This document shows, in pieces, positions 33,301-45,288 of a DNA stretch of 64,000 nt. The notes under the pieces were generated by a model. It was not told the DNA's origin and ran no database searches. It was given only the letters and a program-made list of their open reading frames with translations. Origin of the DNA: Cladophialophora immunda (taxonomy: Eukaryota; Ascomycota; Eurotiomycetes; Chaetothyriales; Herpotrichiellaceae); assembly GCF_000835495.1 (NCBI RefSeq), contig NW_015622541.1:1674001-1738000 (forward strand), given 5' to 3'. The translations under genes were made by a program, and so were the position numbers. Each line of letters begins with the position of its first letter. The stretch's first letter is position 1.

Positions 33301-33585
33301 TATCCCGGATTTAGCAGGTCGCAACATTCGACGAAGATACCACAATCGCAGAATCCGCTGCTAATCGCTCGATCCCCAAGACTCTGTCCAGAAGCTGCAC
33401 CTAGTTCTCTGTCAAGGATCACCCTTGCCAACCGCGACCATGACGTTTTCCTGGTCCAAACTTCGTGGGGCAAGCTCAAGAGGTAGGGCTACCATGCATA
33501 CCTAGTTCACTTAACACGATATCGAGCAGTTTACAGACCTACAGCTGGGGTTAGCATGCGTGAGTGAACGAGCTAGGGATGCTAT

Positions 33586-34833
33586 GGCCACCATTCGCCG
33601 CTACCGGCATCCGCAAGAATAGGCAGAGAGTTTAGAGCGGCAGAAACAATTTGGCAGCCGCCAATCATATTTGCACTGCTGAATTGCTCTATGCAAGCTC
33701 GCACAGTCATCAGAGCCCATTTCTAGGCGTCGCCGGCGGGGGTACGTCGCGATTCCGGACCCTGCATTGAAAAGATCCTGAGGTGTGTGATCCACGCATC
33801 CAAGGAAACCTAACCACGACGGCCACTACACGGCTATGATGCCTCAAACGCGGAACGCAGTGGTCGCACTGTGAAGGTAGTGGAACGACTGTCAAGTTTC
33901 CACCTGCCCACTAGTCTACGCAGCCTTGAGTCAGAAACTGCTGCACAGGATCGGCGTCTTCGAACACTTGCTGGTCACGTAATTGCTGCTCTTCGAGCTC
34001 TGTCTAATCAAGGATCGAAGCTCAGTGAGAATGAGTAGGCGCAGCTTAACTACTTGGAGATAGTGGAGCAGACGTTTTCTCACCTCTATACCTGCTCTGA
34101 AGCACGAGAGGGGCGCGTGCTATCAGCCCAGGAACATTTGACACCTGCATGACGAGTCTTGTTCTCGGTCAAGGTCCCGGATAGACGGCGCGAGGTCTTG
34201 GAAGCGGAAGCTTGGGTGCTGGTGGCTCCCAGTGCTTGCATCAAGCTTCAGAAAAGGACTAGGACACCATCCCCAAATGAAATACAATCGCGGCCGCTGT
34301 TTTCCTATTCGAGGAGGGACTGCCTTTCAGTATCACCTGTTGCTCCCGGCTGCATGAGTGCCTGGAGTTGTCTTTCCCTCAGCGTTCCAACTACACTCGG
34401 TCAACACCAGCGAGATTGTGTTGGTAAGATACAGCGAAGTGCCAGGTTGGTGGTCGAAGGTCTATCTGCGACAGGCTGGACTGCTTAGGTGAAGACATCG
34501 CGATCTCTCATCAAGCTGCAGAGCGACTTGCTGCCTTATCTGGAAGGTACACTTGACGATTTCGGTACCCCCGATCAGTCAGCTATCCAGCGTCAGGATT
34601 CTCTGGTTTCAATTCCTCGATCGCCTGACGCCATGTGGCAGCAAACATCCATGCAACTAATTTATCATGGCTTGTTGTTCCCAGACGCATCCGCGTCAAA
34701 CAACGCGGAGTACCGACTCGAACACACGAGGGGAAACCATTATCCAAACTCTCGAGCTGCTGACTTAGTTTGCATCTCATGTGGAAGGAATATGAGTTTC
34801 CATTTCCTCGACGTCCCCCATGGCATAGATTGA
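33586..34833 (+). pseudogene. possible decayed coding region, family unknown
   Basis: One forward frame carries only five internal stops (near 33724, 33811, 34036, 34150 and 34486) over some 415 codons, fewer than expected by chance. Parts have a helical, protein-like look, such as LRSLESETAAQDRRLRTLAG and QLNYLEIVEQTFSHLYTC. I cannot name a family, and chance remains possible. Confidence 0.2.
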
Positions 34834-37226
34834 GATCAAGCAGAGCGAACATCCAACGGTTTCTTTTATGATCCCGGAATCATGCGTCTTCCTTCGGCCA
34901 CAGCAGGTGCCCAGATAACTCGGCAAATCACATCAACAAAATTTGTGCGAGCGGTATTACCTATGCATCAAAAATTACAAGGGCGATGCTTCGGCGTGAA
35001 GTTGATACAAAACCATTGTCAAGCTTGCACTGTTCGTCGCCATTGAACTTGTCGGACCTTTCATCTGGGCGAAGGTTCCAGCTGGCGTACACTTTAAAAG
35101 GGTAAGGGTGTGTCTTGAGGAAATCATTCTTTCAGAGTTCCAAAAGCAGCTCGATCATAGCACCTCCAAAGAATCTAATGCTCAGGGAGGCGGCGACACA
35201 AGATGACATAGATCCCACCTCAGGCAGGAACCGGATGAAGCCTGACGCGACTGTACATGCACTGCCACCCTTCTCATCAACCTTGTCTCGTATGTCACTG
35301 GTGTCTGACACCAGAAAGGATTGTAACTCGCCTGCGAGGCTGAGCAGTCGATCCTCTTGACCTCGGAGTCGGACCCCGACAAATTTCCTCTCCGGCGTGC
35401 ATGCCACACTTGCGCAACGCTTCTTCAAGGCATATCTTCGGTTGTTTGTCATACACGTGTGGACAATCCTTTTGTTGTTGAACGCAGGAACCCAAGGCCC
35501 ATTATTGTCGCACGGTGACCGAAGAAGTGCCAGAAACCCCGGAATGGGACACGGCCGACGGAAACCATAAACCTCCCAGCTGCCATGTATCTGATGGTGT
35601 CTCGAGCGATTGTTCAGCTGATCCGTGTTCCTTTGCATTCCCTTTTGAGGGATCCTGTGGCTGCCAGGAATGGATTTCTGAATGAAGGGGTCGAGGATTA
35701 CTCAGGCCTCTAACGAGGCTACCGTCACCAAGACGGTGTATCATCATACCACCGGAGACGTTAGCTTCGAAACAGGAGCCTTCCCTCACTTTGTGACCTT
35801 CCGTCACACCACCACTTCGTCGCGAAGCGAATACAAGAAATGTCGAACGATAGCTGGTATTGCAACCACCCGATTGCAATCCTACAGACGCGGGTGTCAC
35901 CTCAAGGTTCTAGAACCACGATGCGGCCGCCTTGTGCCAAGACCGTGCTTTGATAATGAATCAGTCATTCGCTTCGGGATTTGGAATCGGAAGGCTGCGG
36001 ATGATCCGGGGCTGGTAAGGGACGCCTTTCTTCTGCAGCGTCTCGCTCCTCGCAGCAATCCATCAGCGACGCAACCAACCACAGTCGACTGGGGAAATTC
36101 CAAATGCGGATAGTAGCGCTTCCGAATGCGCAAGTGCTGATCAATTGAGGCAAAGGCCCATTGTCTGAAGGCGGCACTGTTTTCAATCACAGAAGCAAAG
36201 CAAAAAGTCGAGATCTGTCAAACAGGTACTGTTGTCCAAGGACCCTCTCTTTCAGAAATACGGCTGGGACCAGGTCTCGGATTATCTGACGCTCAGGGTC
36301 CCCAGTCGATTTCAAATCGAACGAGACTTTCTCACCCGCTTACGAGTTGTATCGCGATAGGGCCACCTTTTGCTATTTCTGAGCCCTCCACAGTGCGTAC
36401 CGGGGAGAGCCGTGCCTTTGGACACAGTGAGGGTCCTCGTGTTCGCTTTTGTTCCAGACCATGCTGGGGCAGGCACTTGGGAGAAGGTCCAGACTCTGTC
36501 GAAGAGCGATTCAAGCTGAAGCATGGATCGGATGACCGATCCGTATTGTTTTCATGCAAGGCAAGTAATCTCCTTGGTTACACGGACATTGTACGAGATG
36601 AGGTAAGTGTCCTTATTCCAGCAGCATCAATCTAGAGGCCGTGCTAGGCTTGTTATTGTCTTTTACATGTCAGGACGGATGGTAGTGTCAAGAACAAGAA
36701 GCATTCTGTCCCCTTCCCCCAACCCACCCTTGCCATTTCCTAGAACGCTCAGTAGCAAGGTTGGCTCACAGTGTCTTTCTTGGGAAAAGTCATGTTACGA
36801 CAACACGGCCAGCCTTCACGCTACGGATGGCTTACCTTATATAGTAGGTAAGCGACCCCCAACTCGAGTAAGTACATCATTTTCAAAGAGGCGCCGAGAA
36901 GCCCTACGGAATGCCAGGATGCGGAAAGCCAGCGCCGAAACCCCTCCCCCCTGCCATTTCCTGTTATGGCTAGTTGGCTCCTTAGGCAGTCAAGGATTGT
37001 CAGCTTGCCGCCTTTACTCTTGGACAGCAAGAAGCCCAGGGGAGCAAGAGAACAAGCAAGATTAGCTATTCCATCGCCGCCGATCTCCAATGGAGCATAC
37101 ATAGCTGAATGCTTTCTCCGCGCGCGGGCGCGGCTTTGCGGCCTTTGAGCGAAAGCCGACTGAGAAAACTTGCTCAAGCGAAGAACATCCCCCTGGTTCC
37201 CGAAATACACCCAAACCCCCAGAAAG

Positions 37227-37250
37227 CCTGGCTGGCTGGCTGGCTGGTTG
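37227..37250. repeat. (CTGG)n microsatellite
   Basis: About five to six copies of a CTGG unit, the last one degenerate. Confidence 0.8.
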
Positions 37251-37632
37251 GAGGTTTGGCGGCCAAACATTGAACCTGCATTGGCTTTGCGCACCTTTGC
37301 ATCCTTCTGCCAGGTTGATTCGTTTTTTTGTTTACTGATCACACTCCACGGAACCGCCGCACGCTGATCTCGACAGATCGGGTGGGAAACACAAGAGGCA
37401 AAGGAGACAAGGCACTAGGGGGAGGAGAACGAACACAGCTACCAGCACGCCGGCCCATCAGTATGAACGGGACTTTTGTGCTGTTCCAGGAGAAGTCTGT
37501 CCAAGCGTGTCACTGTGCATCTACGGGCGTGCGGAAAAGGTACGTAGTAACTCAGTACCCACGAGGGGACAGCGTCGATGCCCGAGAACCAGCTATTATC
37601 CACGAGCTCTCTCCGGACCGCAATCGTGGGCT

Positions 37633-37656
37633 AGCAGTAGCAGTAGCAGTAGCAGT
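37633..37656. repeat. (AGCAGT)4 microsatellite
   Basis: Four perfect hexamer copies. Confidence 0.85.
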
Positions 37657-37831
37657 GCCAGGAGGAGGACGTCCGATCGATCTCGAACTCCCCTCTTTTC
37701 TCCTCCCGCTCCCCACGCACGGGCTGGGTGTTTGTTCTCTTGTACGCGGTTCCGCTCTCATTCTCGCCCGACGATACACCTCGCTCGCCATTCTCGCGCG
37801 AGCCTGCGCACGAGAGAGAGAGAGAGATCTC

Positions 37832-37873
37832 GATGATCGATGATCGATGAGTGATCAATGATCAATGATCAGT
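37832..37873. repeat. period-7 GATC-rich tandem array (six units)
   Basis: Six heptamers in a row: GATGATC twice, GATGAGT, GATCAAT twice, then GATCAGT. It directly follows an (AG)n run at 37812-37826. Confidence 0.8.
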
Positions 37874-38706
37874 GTTGTGCGGGTTGGGTGTTATCACACC
37901 ACAGAGGGGACACAGTCGGTGCGCATTCGAACCAAGACAGTAATTAGCATTTGCACGGCCACCCTCCTCCTCCTCCTCCTTGTTGCGCGTGATAATAACC
38001 CCGTTTTCTCACAGTTTCCCAATCGGGCAATTTTTATCTTCTGCCTTAACCATACCATACCATGCCCTGTCTAGTCTTGCCTTGTCCTGCCTTCTGCCAT
38101 ACTATGACACGCCTTGCGTTGGCCCCGTCCCTATTCCTTGGCTCCCCATTCCTTCCTCCTTCGGCTTGCCTGCCCTCGCCCACCGCGTCCGAGGAATCTT
38201 AGATACACATAGATCAGGACACGGGGTTCTCTGGGCCATCTACATAACCAATTCGAGCGCCGCGGCTCTCGAGAAAGGGGAGGAGCCCCGGGAGAAAGAA
38301 CGATAACGAGGCTGCCACACCGTACCGACTGTGGAACAACAGCCACCGCGAGAATTCCACCGTCACGACTTGTTGCGTGAACGAGTACATACATAGGAGT
38401 ATCGCGAGGCTTGGAGTTTTCTTTCTTATGTCAGCGCCCCTCTTGGCCCCCGACGATTGCGGTTCAATTAATATGATATCCGAAACGGGAAATCCCCAGG
38501 TGAGGACAACGGCGATCCACAACAACTACCTGGCCAAGGACCTCGTACCTCGTGCCTCTTATTATTGCCAAGCGATTGTCGGGAAGTTCCATTCAACTCT
38601 TTACATATACCTACCTCCCTCCCTCTATCCCTACCGATCTACATGCCTAGTTAGGACATAACTAGACCCTCGTCTTATTACGACTGATGTGTCCCACTGT
38701 AAACAA

Positions 38707-38720
38707 TACTCCGCGGAGTA
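38707..38720. repeat. perfect 14-bp palindrome TACTCCGCGGAGTA
   Basis: A perfect inverted repeat. Half-site copies occur nearby (CCGCGGAGT at 38762) and in other non-coding parts of the window. A binding site for a dimeric factor is possible but not shown. Confidence 0.6.
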
Positions 38721-41700
38721 GGAAAGGATAAGGGATACCTACTTAGACTAGGCACATTATGCCGCGGAGTCCCCTCCAGGATGGCAATACGAAGACTAAC
38801 GATTTCTGAATGCCCCCCCGAAAAAGAAAAGAAACTTCACCCACTCCCAGATGTCCAAGCCACTACCTGTTGTGGAGTAGTAGCTGCAATCGGGCATGCG
38901 GATTTATTTCCCTGCGCTGGCAAACGAGAAGCCATGATTTGCTCGCGGACGGGGTCTTGTCCGACAAAGAATACAGAACGCTCACAAGATCCGCAGCCTC
39001 CTCGTGCGAGTTCCGGAGGTAAACTGGTATTCAATCCTCCTGAATGTTTTCCGGGGGGCCTTCTGGGCATGTACCGAGTCCTGGGTGTCAATTACGTAGT
39101 GAAGATGCGCGCAGATCAACAGAATCAAAGATCCTGCAGATAGATCCATGACTCCGGAAGAGGCCTCGTTTACCTAGGTCTCCGTTCCTGCAAGCCATCT
39201 GCTCATGTGAGATCGGAACAGGGAATAGAGAGGTGACGGAGCACCTGGGATGGGCTCCCCTGAAAAGCATCACTCCACAGCATTCGGGTCAGGAAGCAGT
39301 GTCTGTAGTCATCGGTTCCCGAGTTCTTGCGTTCACCTAGTCCCAAAGTAGCCTGTAGCCAGGATATGGACCTCGATCCCAATACTGGTCTTCGATTTCG
39401 GCAGCTCGTCTAGGACTGCATGAACGACACAGCCATGAAGCAGGGCTCTGTTGAGCAACCCCCTTGCTCCTTGTTCATACCCTAGCATGTGGTGTGTTCC
39501 TGCAATGGAGGAGGCGGCGGGCACCTTGCGCTATCGTAAGCCGACCTCGTCATAAACCAGTTGGGGATCTTAAGCGGAGTTTGGGAGACAGCAGAGCGGT
39601 GGTATGTAGTTCCGCCTTGCAAATCACCAGACTGGGAATCTGAGCTTGCCAGGCCGCGCTCCATCTCCAACACAAAGCTCCACTCGATGTTTGGAGAACT
39701 TGGTCTTATGCAGATCTGGAGTGTGGCGCAGTTTGAGGCTGCTGATGGTGTCCGGAGTAAACGTCAAACAGTGTCGATACCATAATTACATGCCCGTCTC
39801 TGCCTGAGGCGCTCAGAGTTCCCCCTGGCGCGTTGTATACCTGTTTTGGCCCGAGGTCCGGCGATCGGCCATAAATAGAGTGTCAGGCACAGCATTGAAC
39901 TCTTGCCAGCCGTGGATTTGGGGCTCATATACATAGATAGGTACAGACCCCAATTGCGGTCGATCCCTTCCTGCCCCAGATTGAGAGGGATGAAGTGGAA
40001 TTCGAGCCCCAAGCTCATCACTCGCGGCTTTGGGTAATCATCCAACTCCCGCATTGTCCCCATGCGGCCGGCATGTTTACCTCCTTTGGTATCACTTGCC
40101 GTTCCTTTGGAGCCATGTAGGTTAGGCCTGGAACGTCGGGGGTATACTTTTGATGGTTCTGTCGACGCCCAACGTCAGGGAAGAATGCCAAGAGCATTTG
40201 ACGCGTCCTTAAAGCTTCTAGATCCTAGTCGGCTGACTGTCGGCAACGTAAGAACGGGTTTCTTTCACAAAGCTAGAAGGAATGATCGTCGTGATGGATC
40301 TCGCATTATGTCAGTTGAGCAAACCTACCGAAAATGGAAATGTAATGGCACACTCCCATTGAACGATGTTGGATAAAGTTGGAAGCGGAGGCTTCAAGCG
40401 TAAACAGCCGCCGTTTCGCCCAGGGGAAAAACGCCGCCACTGGCATTTGCGCATGCCCGGAAGGTCGGAGATCGTCGCTGCTCCCAATTCCCAGCCTGCG
40501 GGCGAGGGACTTGTTTGCGCGGAACTGTTCTTCTGGGTTGGCGATGTTGCGTCAGATTGTCGACAATGTCCTTAGCACTGAGAAGTCCCGGGCTGTACCG
40601 TTTGCCTGGCCGAGCCAAATTGCCCAGATAAGCGACTAGGCTATTGCTGCATCTGCCCGACGGACAAAAGTCCCAACACGAAGGATTCGACCCATTGGTC
40701 ATCTTCCAATCCTTAGTCATGGGCGAGAGCCGTCTCCTCACAGCCTGATGGCTGGGGCTCGATCGTACCGTTGGCACACGGGTGTCATCTCCCGTACGGC
40801 ATGCAGCGGCCGCACTGCCCGTCAAGCACAAGCACCCTCTTGGACGTGAGTGTTTGCATCGCAATGGTTTAGCGGTAGAAAAGGGGAGCGTGGCAGAGGC
40901 GCTCGGGAGGCGAAGATTACAAAATAGAGGCGGCTTATCGTCCGACACGTGGCGGTCGTGCGGAAAGAGAGGCGACAGCTGCGATCATATCGCAGACCTT
41001 TGACCTTGGTATGCTGCTATGCGCCGTGGAGACGGGGGCAAGAAAGATCGGTTCCGCTCCCCTAAACGGGGGGGGGCATCTGCAGCCCTTTGGATCAGTC
41101 TTCGTAGGGCGAAGTCAGGCACGTCTCAAGTAAAGGCTAAACATTTCGAAGGCCACGAGGGAGGGGGCAGAGGCATGAAGGGGATTTACCCAGGGCCCAG
41201 GTCGCGCTCTGTTGGGCGACGAAGGTGCTTCAAGGGGTGCATCCGACGCTGGCTCAATGTTCATTTGCAGACAGGGACGCCTGGCCGGGCTCGGGACGAT
41301 AGGCGGTAGGCGGTAGACGGTAGAAATGAGGTTTCGGCAGGGCCGATCCGTGCGAATGTGAGCGTGGGTGGTGGTGATTGATGGAAAGCAGTGAGAGCGG
41401 CAAGACGGCAAATGGGCGTGTCAGAGGCTGGGCTTGGGGGGGAAGCTTCTGTGCAGGCACACACAGAAACTAAGGCGAGAAAGGATACAATAGCCCCTAT
41501 CCTGATTGGCCCCTGCGGGCATGGGGCCTCCGCCATTGCCCCAATCGGGCGTCGGCCACAGCAAGATGCGTATTATTATTTGGGTAATTTTCAGCCTGCC
41601 CTTTTCGCTCGGGGGGTGTGTAATGACCGGTACTAACTTCATGTAAGCGACCCAGGTCACGGTACCCAAGTCTCCTGGGGGGCAATGAAACACCTCCTTG

Positions 41701-43138
41701 TAACCTTTTGGCAGTACTACCGGTTCTGGACGCATTACTGTATTGCTGAGTCTGAGTCGACCATCTCATTCTGACTTGACATTCCAAAATTGCCCTTACC
41801 TCCCTACCTCTCCCCCCCCCGTGGCGGTTTGGGGTCCTGGGATGTATGGACTCGGGTTGCATTACTAAACCATTACCCGCGCTTGTCCGCAGGCCTTCCC
41901 CATATTGTGTGCTAATGATATCTCCTAGGCATCTTTCCGCCCTCGGCCGTATCCCAAAAGAACGAGGGCCAGACTTGGGAGTTGTCACCTTTTTTTTGTT
42001 TGCTCCTCCATACATCGGCTCCGGGCACCCTTTCCAGTCCCTCGAACCTTTGCTGACGTACCCGCGAGTCCTGCGCCGCCGCCTCGGGGTGTCGGAAGAG
42101 GGGGAGAGAAAACGCAAGGCCAGAGATCGTGAGGGAAAAATGGAGGGTCAAAGGCATACTGGCTTTCGCCATTCGTGGTAGTACCTCGCTGCGGGCTGCA
42201 GTCCTATTCTGGCAAGGTGACTGGCCTCATTCCCGTCGGTTTCACAGGCAGATAATGTAATATCAGTCGCTTGATTACCCTCAGAGGCTTAGCCCTAGTG
42301 CCAGGCGGCCGCGTTCCCACAATCTGAATCTCTGGCGGGGGAAAGAGGAGACGGGGAGGGCTGGTCCTTGTCCTTCTGGAGACTAGCAGAGTTGCATGAC
42401 ACGCGGGACGTGATAGCCTTAGGAGCGATCCCTTTGCAGGCCAGGGGATCCTCATTGGCGTAATCATGGTCAGGATCACTAATACTGACACGCTTTGGGG
42501 CCTTGGTCGGAGTTAGGAACCAGAAACCACCCGCAAGTCAAAGCCCATGCGCGGGCACCCAAGCTCGGTTCCTCTCGCGTCATGGAAAGCCTCATTGAAG
42601 CTCTGCGAGCTGCTAGCTGACTCAGGATCTGGCTGTACAATGAATGCGACGCGCTCACACACAACCACACGCTCGAGTTCGTTTCATACACCAGCCTTGA
42701 ATTCTTGTACAATGTTGCTGGCTACCAGATTTCAACGGTAGTACACGTGTAGAGAGACGTTTACTCCATCACACTTGTCTTGGCCGGTGGCGTGTTATCC
42801 ACACAGCCATTCCTTCCCACATCTACCGTTTCTTCTTGTTCTTGCTCGTCATCATCATTCAGCCAGCGCCCTTTTGAAAATGTTGGGTCTGGTAAGGTCT
42901 GACATCACAAGCGCCTTTGCCCCTGACCTCATGCGATCGTCGCCCTTGATTTATGTTCCCGAACGCCGTTACATTCATGTTCAGTACAGCGATGGTCCGC
43001 CCCCATTGGGAAGCCCAGCGCGAGTCAACGCCCCTTAGCAATGCCTTTCCTGTGAACCTTGTAGAGCAAAACGCCCCTCTCATGACACTGGTCTTCCCGC
43101 CGAGTGCGGGAGGAGAAAACTGAAGAAAACTCGTCGTC

Positions 43139-45083
43139 TTATCGCGCACCTGCAGGCTGCTGTGACAGAATGGCAGGCCCTTGCAATGCTGCTTGAGATG
43201 GCGTCATTTCGGCTGATCCTGTTCTCGGGCGCTTGGTGACAGGAGACTCGGAAAATGTTGGATCGGGATAGCCACTGCGATGAGGGTCATGGTGGAGGCT
43301 GTTGAGACCATCCTGCGGTTGGCCCACCGCACCCAATTCTGATAGACGAGGTAAGGTGCCTGGTTGTTGAGGAGGGCCGGCCTTGCCAGGTTGCAGGCCG
43401 TCGACGTTGCTGGGCGGCGGCGGCACCTCGCCTTGCGACTCTAATAATCGAGACTGGAGATTGATGATGTAGTCTCGGAGTTGGTAGTTTTCGGCTTGAA
43501 CGGCCTTGAAGTTTTCGCTCAGAACCTGATAGTCTCGCACTTGCTCTTCGAGCTTCTTGATATAGCCCTCTTTTCGTTGTCGGAAGGCCCGCTGGAGTCG
43601 GCAGCGTTAGCATACACAGGCACAAGGTCAAAGAACCGACAGGCTCAAGTCTTTCTCACCTGGGCAGCTCTGTTTTGGGCAGCTCTCTTGCTGGTACTCA
43701 GCTCACGCTTGCCGTAGCCTTTGCGGCCATCGCCATTGTTCTCGCCCCCATCGCTCTCTGCGCTGCCGGTGACGGTGTCGTTGTGCGCAGGATCTTGTGG
43801 CGGCGAGGGGTGGTGCTGGGGCATGCTGTCGAGATGATCCGGCAGCATGGATGACTGAGGTGGTGGAGGATAGTGTTGCTCGCGCAGAACTATTGAATGC
43901 TTAGAGACCGGCCACGGGGAAAGTAGCTGAGTAATAGATGTCATGGTGTTGTGGGGTGTGGTGGTACAGAAGAGAATGTTATGGTGTATCAATCTGAGCG
44001 GGTTGAGAAGACACAAACAGTCCGAAGAACAATCAAAGTCCTCAAGTCCAACAAGGTACGGGGAGACAAGGCTGGACAGAGGAGGTGGCCCTCGAGGGTA
44101 TATGTATGCCACGGGAGAGGAGACCGGGGGGGGGAGGGGGTGGTTCGATACCCTTGCTTCTTTTTGGGGACAGGATAAATGATGCTGTTCTTGCAGGGGG
44201 GGGGTGTGTGGTGAACGGTAAAAAAAACCGCAAACCAAACCAAAGTTACAATACGGTATTTGGGTATCGCGGAACGGGATCGGCGATAGGCAGCGGGCAG
44301 GTGTAGGCATGCAAGGGAAAGCGACCAGGGCGAATGTGTGGAAGCAGAAGGAAGAGGCGAGCAAATGGTGCAGAAGGCTGGACAAGGAATAGCGGGTGAT
44401 GGGTGAGGGCCGGAGGGTCTCAGGCCCCAGTCCCAGAGCGCAGAGTGGGTCGAGGATTACGATACGTACAGTGCTCGGATTTGACAATGTCCTATTGCTC
44501 AAACGGGTCAGAAACGTTTGCCGTAAAACCTTAGTGTTGGGGGGGCGTGGGCAGCGTGGAAAAGGTTGATGCAAGATCCAGAGAGGGAGGGGGGCCTCGA
44601 GGAAAAAGGCTTGGGACAGGATGGGGGGTGGTGGAAGGCAGAGAGATGGAGCCAGGCACCGATGCCTGGTTGTGACGGTGAAAAGGGGAGCGGGTGATTG
44701 GGTGGTACAGGGGGAAGATGGAACATGGAACATGGGGGAACCACAGTTGCGGTGATGGTGATGCTTTGGGTGACTGTAAGTCATGCGACGGGGATGAGGT
44801 GGAATGGCCTGCGAGAATCACCATCCCAGCAGGACTCCAGATGGGCAGGGCGGTCAAAGGGGGGTCCGTCCCAGGTGGTCCGTGGTCCCGGTATGCCAGA
44901 TTCTTTGCCTGGGGGCTCCCAAGTTTGATGAAGACCCAGGATAGAAGTTGGGTACGAGGACCACTTGGACAATGGGCAAAGCGCAAAGCAGCAGTCTGAG
45001 TAAGGACCAGGGTGGTCTTGGCTGCTTACCTGAGGCATGATTGAGGAAGAGCTAGCCGTGCGAGGAGCGAGTGCCGGTTGCAT
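43139..45083 (-). CDS. kapC: bZIP transcription factor, kapC-like (AP-1/Yap-type)
   Basis: A bZIP regulator of the fungal kapC group. Exons are 45083-45030, 43899-43660 and 43591-43139, giving 248 aa. Exon 1 encodes MQPALAP..., a start seen in kapC proteins. The basic region (KRELSTSKRAAQNRAAQ) is joined by the 68-bp second intron to RAFRQRKEGYIKKLEEQ; the leucine zipper (VLSENFKAVQAENYQLRDYI) and a Pro/Gln-rich tail follow. The first intron is predicted at 1130 bp, very long for this genome, and purine/pyrimidine biased. The acceptor at 43900 keeps the frame; another AG ten bases on does not. An alternative is that the second exon belongs to a transcript from a nearer promoter. kapC-like factors are thought to act in stress and conidial regulation; its targets here are unknown. 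Confidence 0.85.
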
Positions 45084-45264
45084 CGATGATGATGATTATA
45101 CTGATGACAATAATGGACTCTGTTTCGTGGGGAGGAGGGGAGCCCGTGGTGGAGTTGCTGAATGATTGGAACGACCGACGAAACAGGCTACAAGTCGCAG
45201 GAGCCGGAGGGATGGTACGAAGGAGCCAGAGGAAATGATGTCTGATCAAGACCGAATGGGGGGA

Positions 45265-45288
45265 GATGATGATGATGATGATGATGAT
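45265..45288. repeat. (GAT)8 microsatellite
   Basis: Eight perfect trinucleotide copies about 180 bp upstream of the bZIP start codon, probably in its leader or promoter. Confidence 0.85.

Larger units (their letters stand above)
30357..43138. other. 12.8-kb gene-poor block, no confident gene
   Basis: Between ARP5 and the bZIP gene I find no reading frame with recognisable family motifs. Open frames of 100-200 codons occur on both strands in overlapping sets, as expected for chance in DNA with balanced base composition. The block contains microsatellites and a period-7 tandem (listed separately), several runs of six or more G or C (for example near 41069 and 41814), and short TACTCCG/CGGAGTA palindromic words. 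One stretch with unusually few stops (33586-34833) is listed as a possible decayed gene. Long non-coding transcripts or distant control elements for the bZIP gene cannot be excluded. Confidence 0.5.

Noticed and set aside
37918..37945. B-box-like GGTTCGAATGC on the minus strand
   Set aside because: The flanking bases cannot form a T-stem and there is no A box upstream.
40858..40930. tRNA-Gly-like start (GCAATGGTTTAGCGGTAGAA)
   Set aside because: It resembles an A box, but no B box, T-arm or closing acceptor stem follows.
43645..44784. 379-codon minus-strand open frame over the bZIP first intron
   Set aside because: Only its last 80 codons carry the conserved bZIP coding sequence. The rest is Pro/Leu/Ser/His-rich because the strand is C/T-rich and lacks stops; no family motif is seen.
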